From the NCBI GenBank assembly GCA_963844655.1, contig CAWJPA010000009.1, forward strand, positions 372,001 to 436,000: DNA of 64,000 bases. Direction: 5' to 3'. Below are positions 37,829 through 45,232 of the stretch, piece by piece. Position 1 is the stretch's first letter. Each line of letters starts with the position of its first letter. The DNA comes from JASHPR01 sp963844655. GTDB lineage: Bacteria > Actinomycetota > Actinomycetes > Streptosporangiales > Streptosporangiaceae. The notes beneath the pieces are model-generated. The model was not told where the DNA came from. It searched no databases and worked only from the letters and a program-made list of their open reading frames with translations. The translations under genes and the position numbers were made by a program.

Positions 37829-39531
37829 CCACGGCGCAGCCGCTCGCCCTCGGCGCGGCGGCCGCCGGCTGAAGGGGCGACGGCCCGGGTCAGCGGGAAC
37901 GGGGACGGTATCCGGAGCTCGGTGTTGCGATCCGTGGCCACGCCGGACCGCTCCGAGTCCGCGCCGATGACCGGCATGTTGGCCGCGAGCTCGCGGTGCA
38001 GCGCGGCCAGGTCGTCCCCGGTCCACAGCGGCCGCGGCACCGCCGGGGTGTGGTGGTCGACCATGGTGCACACGATGGACAAGCAGTCGCCGGCGTCGAG
38101 AATCTCGATCAGCCGGACCTGGCACGGCCAGTCAGCGATGGAGCAGGTCGTGACCTCCCAGAACCCGCGCGCCGGGTCGGCCGGGTCGCGGCGCGGCCGG
38201 ATGGCGTTGGTGTGGGTGTGCCCGTTCAGCCACAGCACCACGTTGCGGAAGCGGTGCAGCAGGGCGGTGAACCCGGCCGCGCCGAGCAACGGGTCTCCGC
38301 CCGGTCCCGTGTGCGGTGCCCGGGTGTTCGTGAGCGTGTCGGTCCCGTGGTGGGAGAACAGGACCACCAGCCGGTCGTCGTGGCCGGTGCGGACCTCGCG
38401 CCCGTCCGGCCCGCGGTAGGCGGAGTGCACCTCGGTGAGCCGCGCCTCAAGCCACCGCGCCTGATCGCGGTCGATGCATCCGTCGGCCCCGCCCGCGGTG
38501 CAGGCCGTGTCCAGCGCGATGAGCCTGGCGGCCGGCGTGTCATGGACGTAGTACGCCGTGCCGTCCTGCCGGTTCCGGCCGCTGAAGCCGTGCCCGGCCG
38601 GGCGTGACCCGGGCCGGAAGTGCGCCTCGACAAAGTCACGCCTGGTGATGAACCGCCGGTCCGGGTCGGCGGTGATCCCCACGGTCGGACCGGCCAGGAA
38701 GGCCTCGGGCTGCTCGGTGAACAGCTCGAGCGCGCGGTCGTGGTCGAAGTTCGCGGGCAGACGCAGCGGCTTCCTGCCGCTGACCTGCGCCTCGGCCAGG
38801 GCCGGACTGATCGTGCCGACGCCCTGATTGAGCGCCTCGTGATTGCCGAAGCAGGACAGCCACGGAATGCGGAGCCCGGTGGCGGTGAACTCCCGGAGGG
38901 CGCGCTCCAGCAGTCCCTGGTGATACGGGAAGCCGAACTCGCGCCGGAAGATGTCCTCGCCGTTCGCGCCGGACCCGTCCGGATTCCAGAAGAAGTCGTC
39001 CGGCCAGTCCGGCGACTGAACGCCGACATAGCCAGGGCCGCCAGAGCCGGGCCGCATCAGTCCGCCGTCGAACAGGGTGAGGAAGGCCTGCATCTCGTTC
39101 CACTGGGCGTTGTCGATCGCGTCGCCCGTGGTCACCGCCAGCTGCGGGGCCATCCCGGTAACCGGGCCGGTTACGGCGTTGAGCGTGCGCAGTGTGGCGT
39201 CGACCGCGTGCGGGGCAAGCGCCTCCTGGGGGCGCTGCACCGGCACGATCTCGGCGTACCTGGGGTCGGCGAAGTAGCGGTTGAGGAACTCGAACCGGGT
39301 CGGCGACTGGATGTCGGCGAGCTGCAGGTCGGTCACGTGAGCCAGGCAGAGCAGCGGGCGCCCGGCCTCAGGGCGTGACCCGGAGTCCGCCACGCCGAAG
39401 TCCGCGCGCACCAGGTGCGGCTCGCCGTCGATGATCTCGATGGCCCGGTACGGTGCGCTGGTCCCCAGGCGCTGCACCGCGCCTGGACCCAGGCGCCGGT
39501 CGGTGGTCAGCGGCGGACGCCCGCCGCTCAC
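37180..39531 (-). CDS. Metallophosphoesterase (TIGR03767-like), frame running into convergent gene
   Basis: Conserved part ~550 residues: calcineurin-like motifs CLAHVTDLQLADI, VTTGDAIDNAQWNE, CFGNHEALNQG, VLFSHHGTD and LWLNGHTHTNAI, with long inserts as in the PPA1498/TIGR03767 family. No Tat or Sec signal is visible, unlike many family members, so it is probably cytoplasmic. GTG 39531 overlaps the ATPase stop (GTGA, 39528-39531): translationally coupled to ABC operon B, implying a phosphoester substrate linked to that transporter. After RIPSPFPL (about 37895) no stop occurs until 37180, so the annotated end overlaps the convergent ATPase gene antisense by 649 bp. The tail is probably spurious; a TGA one frame away at 37890-37892 would end it normally. 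Confidence 0.8.
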   Translation of the reverse strand: MSGGRPPLTTDRRLGPGAVQRLGTSAPYRAIEIIDGEPHLVRADFGVADSGSRPEAGRPLLCLAHVTDLQLADIQSPTRFEFLNRYFADPRYAEIVPVQRPQEALAPHAVDATLRTLNAVTGPVTGMAPQLAVTTGDAIDNAQWNEMQAFLTLFDGGLMRPGSGGPGYVGVQSPDWPDDFFWNPDGSGANGEDIFRREFGFPYHQGLLERALREFTATGLRIPWLSCFGNHEALNQGVGTISPALAEAQVSGRKPLRLPANFDHDRALELFTEQPEAFLAGPTVGITADPDRRFITRRDFVEAHFRPGSRPAGHGFSGRNRQDGTAYYVHDTPAARLIALDTACTAGGADGCIDRDQARWLEARLTEVHSAYRGPDGREVRTGHDDRLVVLFSHHGTDTLTNTRAPHTGPGGDPLLGAAGFTALLHRFRNVVLWLNGHTHTNAIRPRRDPADPARGFWEVTTCSIADWPCQVRLIEILDAGDCLSIVCTMVDHHTPAVPRPLWTGDDLAALHRELAANMPVIGADSERSGVATDRNTELRIPSPFPLTRAVAPSAGGRRAEGERLRRGQRRPATRTGVPSRLTSTDVPGAIPAAPVLGRSTLTVTSPDSRTLIRVTEPRNVRSITIPFPPGTVSIRSSSGRTRMSASSASPARVPSSPWRAAPIVRTWPTASSPAGIRFIVPTNSATNAVAGCAYSSCGSATCSSLPSFITPTRSAMESASSWSWVTKIVVMPRRCCSTRICSRSCSRTLASRADSGSSSSSTRGSMARARASATRCCWPPDS

Positions 39532-40646
39532 GCCTCACCTTCGGCTTCGGCCGCTGCGGCCGTGGCGGACACCAGGACCGGGTCCGGGCGGATCGTCAGC
39601 GAGACCCGGCTGCCCGCAGGAAGCTCCATCGCGTCCGCGGTGGTGAGCTGGGCCAGGATCGTGGTGTCGCCCAGGTCGACGGTGACGCGGCTGGTCGCGC
39701 CCAGGAATGTCGAGGCGATCACGGTGCCGACCAGCGGCCCGGAGTCCCCTGAGCTGTCCGAGGCCAGCGTGACCGCCTCCGGCCGCACCAGCGCGGTCAC
39801 CGGCCCGGGCGGGGTGGACAGGTCCACCAGCGGCAGGTCGCGGCCCCGCACGGTGACGGTCGAGCCGCTGACCGTGCCGGCCAGCCGGTTGGTGAGCCCG
39901 ACGAACTCCGCCACGAACGCGGTGGCCGGGCGCGAATAGACCTCGGTGGGCGGCGCGAGCTGCTCGAGGCGGCCGTTCTGCATCACCCCGACCCGGTCCG
40001 CGATCGCCAGCGCTTCCTCCTGGTCGTGGGTGACGAACAGCGTGGTGATGCCCACATCCAGCTGGATCCGGCGGATCTGGTCCCGCAGCTGCGCCCGGAC
40101 CTTGGCGTCGAGTGCTGAGAGCGGCTCGTCGAGCAACAGGACCTGGGGCTCAATGGCCAGGGCGCGGGCCAGGGCGACCCGCTGCTGCTGGCCGCCGGAG
40201 ATCTGGTGCGGGTACCGGTCCGCCTGCGTGGACAGGCCCACCAGCTCCAGCATCTCCATGGCCCTCCGGTCCCGCTCGGCCGCGGCCTTCCGCCGCAGCC
40301 GCAGGCCGAAGGCCACGTTCTGCCGGGCCGTCATGTGCGGGAACAGCGAGTAGGCCTGGAACACCATGCCCATGTCCCGTTTGCTGGCGGGCAGCCGGGT
40401 GACGTCAGCTCCCCCGACGGTGATCTGCCCGGCGTCAGCGTCCTCCAGGCCGGCCAGCAGCCGCAGCGTGGTGGTCTTGCCGCAGCCCGAGGGGCCAAGC
40501 AGGGCGATCAGCTCGCCGGCCTGCACGATCAGGTCCAGCCCGTCCAGCGCGACAACGGCACCGTACTGGCGGCGCAATCCCTCCATCCGCACTTCGACCG
40601 CGGTCCTGGCGGCGCCGTCCCTTGCGGTGGTCATTGATGAGCTCAC
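39528..40646 (-). CDS. ABC transporter ATP-binding protein (operon B)
   Basis: 372 residues, PotA-like and clearly paralogous to the operon A ATPase. Walker A LLGPSGCGKTTTLRLL, MVFQAYSLFPHM, ISGGQQQRVALARALAIEP, VLLLDEPLSALDAKVRAQL, VTHDQEEALAIADR; C-terminal TOBE-like domain (ALVRPEAVTLA). GTG 40646, with a second possible ATG at 40634. Follows the permease by 11 bp and overlaps the metallophosphoesterase start. Confidence 0.95.
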   Translation of the reverse strand: MSSSMTTARDGAARTAVEVRMEGLRRQYGAVVALDGLDLIVQAGELIALLGPSGCGKTTTLRLLAGLEDADAGQITVGGADVTRLPASKRDMGMVFQAYSLFPHMTARQNVAFGLRLRRKAAAERDRRAMEMLELVGLSTQADRYPHQISGGQQQRVALARALAIEPQVLLLDEPLSALDAKVRAQLRDQIRRIQLDVGITTLFVTHDQEEALAIADRVGVMQNGRLEQLAPPTEVYSRPATAFVAEFVGLTNRLAGTVSGSTVTVRGRDLPLVDLSTPPGPVTALVRPEAVTLASDSSGDSGPLVGTVIASTFLGATSRVTVDLGDTTILAQLTTADAMELPAGSRVSLTIRPDPVLVSATAAAAEAEGEA

Positions 40647-40657
40647 GGGTGCTTACC

Positions 40658-41506
40658 TCATCCCCGGCCGTGGCGGCGGCGACCGACGTAGGACACGATC
40701 AGAAGCAAGATAAAGGCAAACAGCAGCGAGGCGGCCGACGTGGAGAACAGCACCCCGGCATTCGGTGTGTTCCGGCTGATGGAATACAACGCCACCTGCA
40801 GGTTGGTGTACAGGAGCAGGTAGGCGATCGTGAACTCGCCCAGGACCAGGGCTGTGGTCAGCAGCAGAGCGTTCAGGATCGCCTGCCGCATGTTCGGCGC
40901 GATCACCCGGACCATCACAGTGAACCAGCTCGCCCCGAGACTGCGGGCCGCCTCGGACAGCGTCTTGACATCCATCGAGCCCAGCCCGGCGGAGAGGGCC
41001 CGGTAGGCGTACGGCAGGGCCAGGATCACGTAGGCCAAGAACAGCATGAGCGCGGACAGCTCATAATGCCGGATCCGGTTGTAGACCGGGGCGAGGCCGA
41101 CCACCAGGGCGATCGCGGGAATGGTGAGCGGCAGCAAGCACAGGAACTCGACTGTCCTGCTGATCCATCGCACCCGCAGCTCGACCCAGACCATGGTCGG
41201 GACCAGCAATACCAGCATGACCACGCAGGTGATGACGGCCAGCTCCAGGGTGATCTCGACCGCGCTCAGCAGGTCTGGGTAGGACACGATCTGCGTCCAA
41301 GCCGTCACCGACCAAGTGCCAAGCTTGCTCCCCTCCAGGGAGAACCGGACCATGGCCAGGAACGGCACCAGAAAGAATGCCCCGAACACCGTGAAGGCCA
41401 CATAGCGGAACAGGTTCAGCCGCCTCCGCCGGCGGCCCTGCAGGCCGCGCCTGCGCCTGGCCGGTGCGGCCAGCGGCGTCTCGCCGAGCGCGGTTACCGG
41501 AGCCAT
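40658..41506 (-). CDS. ABC transporter permease 2 (operon B)
   Basis: 282 residues, six membrane segments, PotC-like. EAA loop EAARSLGASWFTVMVRVIAP near residue 183. ATG 41506; its start overlaps the end of the first permease gene by 13 bp. Arg-rich N-terminus RRRRGLQGRRRRR precedes the first helix. Confidence 0.92.
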   Translation of the reverse strand: MAPVTALGETPLAAPARRRRGLQGRRRRRLNLFRYVAFTVFGAFFLVPFLAMVRFSLEGSKLGTWSVTAWTQIVSYPDLLSAVEITLELAVITCVVMLVLLVPTMVWVELRVRWISRTVEFLCLLPLTIPAIALVVGLAPVYNRIRHYELSALMLFLAYVILALPYAYRALSAGLGSMDVKTLSEAARSLGASWFTVMVRVIAPNMRQAILNALLLTTALVLGEFTIAYLLLYTNLQVALYSISRNTPNAGVLFSTSAASLLFAFILLLIVSYVGRRRHGRG

Positions 41507-42360
41507 CGCGCCGCCCGTCGTTGCAGCAGGGCGTAACCCGTCATGACGATGGCCACCATGATGATCATGCCCAGGGCGAGTGCGTCGGCCTCATTGATGT
41601 TGGCCAGCCCTACCTCGCTGTTGAGCACCGTGCTGATCTGCTGCGGCACGATGTAGGCAATCTGGTTCTCCCAGGCCTCGATGGTCGCGAAGGCCGACAG
41701 CGCGTTGGCGAACAGCAGCAGCGCCGCCCCGAGGAAGGCCGGTGCCAGCAGCGGGCCGCCGACATGCCGCCAGTACTGCCACGCCGATGCGCCGAGATTC
41801 TCCGACGCCTCCCGCCACTGGATCTTCAGCCCGTCTATCGCGGGCATGAAGACCAGCACCATCAGCGGGATCTGGAAGTACGCGTAGATCACCGCGATGC
41901 CCCAGGGGAAATCGAGGTACCAGCTGGCGTGCGTCAGCAGGCCGACAGGGCCGATGGTTACGAGGAACGCGAAGGCCAGGGTGACCCCGCCGAACTGAGC
42001 GAGAACGCCCGAGACCGCCAGGTAGAGCCGCCGTATGATGCCGTCGGGGTCCCCGGACGCCACGGCGTAGGCCAGGATCGCCCCGAATATGGCCCCGGCC
42101 AGCGACGAGACCAGGCACAGCTCGATCGAGCCCCAGAAGAAGCCGCGTATCACTGGGTTTCCCAGCGCCTTGACGCCCGCTAGCGAAAACCCGCCCGTCG
42201 GGTTCTTGAACGCGTTGTACAAGACGACCCCGGTCGGCAGCAGCAGGAAGACCGCCACATAGGCGAAAAACGGCACGGTGCCGACCCAGGCAGGAGCCTG
42301 AAGCCGGCGCCCGGGCCTGCCGGGCCGGGCGCCGGCCTCTGTCGTCGCAGCGACAGCCAC
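41494..42360 (-). CDS. ABC transporter permease 1 (operon B)
   Basis: 288 residues, six membrane segments, PotB-like; EAA loop EASENLGASAWQYWRHVGGP, very close to the operon A permease 1 (EAAENMGARTWQYWRFVGGP), showing paralogy. Ends LQRRAARWLR as the operon A protein ends LQRRAARWLQ. Nine bases after the SBP stop. Confidence 0.92.
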   Translation of the reverse strand: MAVAATTEAGARPGRPGRRLQAPAWVGTVPFFAYVAVFLLLPTGVVLYNAFKNPTGGFSLAGVKALGNPVIRGFFWGSIELCLVSSLAGAIFGAILAYAVASGDPDGIIRRLYLAVSGVLAQFGGVTLAFAFLVTIGPVGLLTHASWYLDFPWGIAVIYAYFQIPLMVLVFMPAIDGLKIQWREASENLGASAWQYWRHVGGPLLAPAFLGAALLLFANALSAFATIEAWENQIAYIVPQQISTVLNSEVGLANINEADALALGMIIMVAIVMTGYALLQRRAARWLR

Positions 42361-42369
42361 ATTCCCTCG

Positions 42370-43494
42370 CTAGCCGATGGCCTTCTGCCAGTTAGACGAC
42401 AGGTAAGTTGCGGCATCGGTCGCCTGCTTCTGGCTGAGGAATAGTGGCGTTCCCGAGACCGGCGGCAGCTTCGCGGCCGCTGTGGAGTTGATCGTACTGT
42501 TGGAGGTCATGGCCGGCTGCTCAACGGGCCGGGCGCCTCCTTCGAGCCACAGGTTCTGCCCGCCGCCGGCGGCCTGCGAGTACAGGAACTCCTCCCACAG
42601 CCGGGCCGCTGCCGGGTGGGGGGCGTTCTTGTTAATGGCCTGGGTGTAGTACCCGCCCAGCGGGACGCCCGGCGGCACGAACACCTTCCAGTTCGACACC
42701 CCGACGTAGCTGGGCAGGTTGAGGTAGTCCCAGTTGAACACGACCTCGGTCGTGCCTGCCTTGATCGTGGCGCCGGTCGCCGACACGGGGTTGAAGTTGC
42801 CGGCCTGCTTGAGCTTGTGGAACCAGGCCACGCCCTTGGAGATGTCGCTGGGCGTTCCGCCCGACAGCAGGTTGGCCAGCATGACGCCGTTAAGCCCGGC
42901 GTTGGCCGACGTCGGGTCGCCGTTCAGGGCGACCGCACCCTTGAACTTCGGGCTGAGCAGCTGGTTCAGCGAGGTGATCGTCCCGAACTTGCTCGAGTAG
43001 CCGATCGCCATGTAGCCGCCGTAGTCCTCATACCACAAGCCGCCCGGATCCTTCTGGGCGGCAGGGATGCTGGACCAGGTGGCCACCTTGTACGGCGTGA
43101 ACAGGCTGGTGTTGACCAGTGCAGTTGCCTGCCCGACATCTACCACGTCGGGCGCGGCCGCGGTGCCGTTCTCCTGCTTGATCGCGTTGACTTCCTGCTG
43201 ACTCGTGCCGTCCGGGTTGGCGGAGTTGATCTTGATTCCGTACTTCGCAGTGAAGTCCTTGAGGATCGTGCCGTAGTTGGCCCAGGTCGGGGGCAGCGCG
43301 ATCACATTGAGCGTGCCTTCCTTCTTGGCCGCGGCAATGAGCTTGCTCATCCCGCCCCCGGCCGAGACCGAGGTGACCGTGGACCAGTTGGTCCCGCCGC
43401 TTGAGCCCGACGATGAATTCGACGAGCATCCGGCTGCCAGCGCGGCGAGCGCAGCAGCCAGCCCTATCACCGCAAATCGACGTGGCGATCTCAC
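42370..43494 (-). CDS. ABC transporter substrate-binding lipoprotein (operon B)
   Basis: 374 residues. Signal RRFAVIGLAAALAAL and lipobox AAGC, Ser/Gly linker, PotD-like fold: GTLNVIALPPTWANYGTILKDF, DVVDVGQATALV, YEDYGGYMAIGY, LWEEFLYS. Aligns along its length with the operon A SBP. GTG 43494 preceded by AGGAGG with 7-base spacing; the frame is open further upstream but without signal character. Heads the SBP-permease-permease-ATPase-phosphoesterase operon. A LacI-like palindrome lies 119 bp upstream. Confidence 0.9.
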   Translation of the reverse strand: MRSPRRFAVIGLAAALAALAAGCSSNSSSGSSGGTNWSTVTSVSAGGGMSKLIAAAKKEGTLNVIALPPTWANYGTILKDFTAKYGIKINSANPDGTSQQEVNAIKQENGTAAAPDVVDVGQATALVNTSLFTPYKVATWSSIPAAQKDPGGLWYEDYGGYMAIGYSSKFGTITSLNQLLSPKFKGAVALNGDPTSANAGLNGVMLANLLSGGTPSDISKGVAWFHKLKQAGNFNPVSATGATIKAGTTEVVFNWDYLNLPSYVGVSNWKVFVPPGVPLGGYYTQAINKNAPHPAAARLWEEFLYSQAAGGGQNLWLEGGARPVEQPAMTSNSTINSTAAAKLPPVSGTPLFLSQKQATDAATYLSSNWQKAIG

Positions 43495-43612
43495 CCGAAT
43501 GCCTCCTGTCGGCTTCCCCATCCCAGATTCACGGCCGTGCGAAAGGCCGCGGTGCGCAAATAGTCAGAAGGTGAGGTGACCCTCCCCAGCGAACAGCATT
43601 CTGCCCAAATGC

Positions 43613-43625
43613 CTAAAACGTTTAG
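43613..43625. promoter_or_regulatory. LacI-type palindrome upstream of ABC operon B
   Basis: CTAAA-ACG-TTTAG, a 13-bp palindrome with a central ACG, resembles LacI-family sites (CTAAACGTTTAG) with one extra base. It lies in the promoter region of operon B and 213 bp from the end of the adjacent lacI gene, so it is a likely target of that repressor. Confidence 0.5.
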
Positions 43626-43770
43626 CATCGGTATGCTGACGCACCCGGCGCGCGGGTGTCAAGGAACGTTATCGAGTTGAAGCCGCAGGCCATCGCGGGC
43701 GCTTCGGGCGGCTCGCCGGTGCGGTGATCCGAGTGTTCACCAGCAATTCATCATGACGCCATCCCGGCAC

Positions 43771-43858
43771 TCATCCGGGGCGCGGGGAGAGGCGCGACAG
43801 CGCCCATCCGGGGCGGCGGGGATAGGCGCGACGGCGCTCATCCGGGCGGCTGGAGAGA
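43771..43858. repeat. 33-34-bp tandem repeats covering the lacI stop codon
   Basis: Units 43771-43803, 43804-43837 and a partial one from 43838. Each begins TCATCCGGG or CCATCCGGG and contains GGCGCGACGGCGC. The TCA at 43838 is the lacI stop, and units 1 and 2 look like copies of that gene end. The rest of the 343-bp gap up to operon B holds the operator above and no gene. Confidence 0.75.
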
Positions 43859-44845
43859 GGCCCGCTCCACGAGTTCCACCTCGGCGACGTAGTCGCCAGG
43901 GTGGCCGAGCTCAAGCAGGCGCATCATCAGCGCCCGCCCCAGGGCCCGGTGATCCATCCGGATCGTGGCCAGCGGGGGGTCGAGCAGCTCGGAGGTGGGC
44001 AGATCGTCGTGACCGACCACCGAGACCCCAGGCCCGACCGGCAGGGAGAGCTCCCGGGCCGCCTTGTAGATCGCGAGCGCCGTGTAGTCGGAGTTGGTGA
44101 TGATCGCGGTCGGGGCGTCGGAGTCGGCCAGCAGCTTCCCGGCCGCCTGCTGCACGTCGGCGATGGCCAGCGGCGAGTAGATGACCCGCGGCCGCAGGCC
44201 GAGCTCACGGGCCAGGCGGCGGAAATGGCGCAGCCGGTCCGGGTCGGCCATGAGGGGACGCGGCGCGGACAGGAACGCAACCGAGGTGTGGCCGAGCTCG
44301 GCCAGCCGGCACATGGGCAGCTCGACCGCGGCCGCGTTGTCCGGGCCGACCCGGCACACGCCGGTGATGCCGTCGACGGAACCGTTCAGCGCGACCACCG
44401 GCGTACCGGGACGCAGCTCCTGCCACAGCCGGATCGACTCGCCCGGGCCGACCGGGGCGATGGCCAGCCCGGCCACCCGCTGCACCGCCATCTCCTGGAC
44501 ATGCCGGCGCTCCCGCTCGGGCGAGTAGCGCGAGTCCAGCACCAGCAAGGTGGCGCCGGAGTCGGCCGCGACCTGCTGGGCCCCGCTCAGCACCTCGAGG
44601 AAGAACGGGTTGGCGAAGTTGCGCACCACAAAGCCGTAGGTGGTGGTCCGCCCCCGCCGCAGGGCCTGCGCCTGGGGGTTGGCGCGGTAGCCGAGCTGCT
44701 CGGCCACGGCCACGATGCGCCGCCTCGTTTCCTCGGCCACGCCCGGCTGCCCGTTGAGGGCCAGGCTCGCGGTCGCGACCGAGACGCCGGCGGCCTTGGC
44801 CACATCGCGGATGCCCACCGGGCGCTGGGAGGCGTCCTTGCTCAT
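43838..44845 (-). CDS. LacI-family transcriptional regulator
   Basis: 335 residues. N-terminal HTH GIRDVAKAAGVSVATASLALN with hinge RRIVAVAEQLGYRANPQAQAL (residues ~11-60), then a periplasmic-binding-like sensor domain (YGFVVRNFANPFFLEVLSG; VSVVGHDDLPTSELLDPPLATIRMD near the end). ATG 44845 overlaps the TGA of an upstream minigene (ATGA). Ribosome site GGAGG lies inside the 26-bp repeat. Transcribed towards ABC operon B, which it most likely controls through the palindrome at 43613. Confidence 0.93.
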   Translation of the reverse strand: MSKDASQRPVGIRDVAKAAGVSVATASLALNGQPGVAEETRRRIVAVAEQLGYRANPQAQALRRGRTTTYGFVVRNFANPFFLEVLSGAQQVAADSGATLLVLDSRYSPERERRHVQEMAVQRVAGLAIAPVGPGESIRLWQELRPGTPVVALNGSVDGITGVCRVGPDNAAAVELPMCRLAELGHTSVAFLSAPRPLMADPDRLRHFRRLARELGLRPRVIYSPLAIADVQQAAGKLLADSDAPTAIITNSDYTALAIYKAARELSLPVGPGVSVVGHDDLPTSELLDPPLATIRMDHRALGRALMMRLLELGHPGDYVAEVELVERASLQPPG

Positions 44846-44871
44846 CGGCTCGCCTCCGGCAGGACGCTCAC
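44842..44871 (-). CDS. 9-codon minigene overlapping lacI start
   Basis: GTG start overlapping the stop of the preceding minigene, peptide (M)SVLPEASR, TGA overlapping the lacI ATG. GGAGG in the previous repeat unit serves as ribosome site. Same peptide motif as the trpB/trpA minigene. Confidence 0.45.
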   Translation of the reverse strand: MSVLPEASR

Positions 44872-44915
44872 TGGCCCGCCTCCGGCAGGACGCTCATCGG
44901 CCCGCCTCCGGCAAG
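44846..44915. repeat. 26-bp tandem repeats carrying start codons, upstream of lacI
   Basis: Units 44872-44897 and 44846-44871 (26 bp each, minus strand GAGCGTCCTGCCGGAGGCG core) and a partial one to 44915. Related to the 27-bp repeat at trpB/trpA: both carry CCGGAGGCG(C/G)GCC followed by ATGAG or GTGAG. Confidence 0.85.
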
Positions 44916-44930
44916 ACGCGTCGCAGTCAT
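44868..44930 (-). CDS. 20-codon minigene upstream of lacI
   Basis: ATG 44930 follows AGAGGAGATC, a strong ribosome site. Peptide MTATRLAGGGP followed by MSVLPEAGQ; TGA overlaps the next GTG (44868-44871). First in a chain of two overlapping minigenes leading to lacI. Whether the peptide is made for itself or only passes ribosomes to lacI is not known. Confidence 0.45.
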   Translation of the reverse strand: MTATRLAGGGPMSVLPEAGQ

Positions 44931-45164
44931 GATCTCCTCTGCAGGCGAGGGTACGCCGAGCAGCAGCGGAGTGGTCTGGCGAGTGCGCGCCCCCGGGCGC
45001 GGTAACCGCCGGACTCACCATGCATGAGCCGCCGCCCCAGGGCAAGTCGGCCGGGCCGGCAGGCGCGGCCCCATCCCAGCGGGCCCGGGTGCCACGGGTC
45101 ATTGCGTTCAGGGTGATTAAAGAGATCAGGGTGAACGATGTGTCCAGATTTTCGTACTCAGAAC

Positions 45165-45193
45165 CTGTACAGCTATATGGTATTGCCGTACAG
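45165..45193. promoter_or_regulatory. Inverted repeat upstream of APC permease/TetR operon
   Basis: CTGTAC (45165-45170) and GTACAG (45188-45193) flank the AT-rich AGCTATATGGTATTGCC. It sits 40-70 bp upstream of the permease start, where a promoter and an operator for the co-encoded TetR protein are expected. The rest of the 44.93-45.23 kb gap shows no gene. Confidence 0.4.
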
Positions 45194-45232
45194 TCAGGGC
45201 AACGGCTTACGACGTATGAACGGTGGTGCCCC

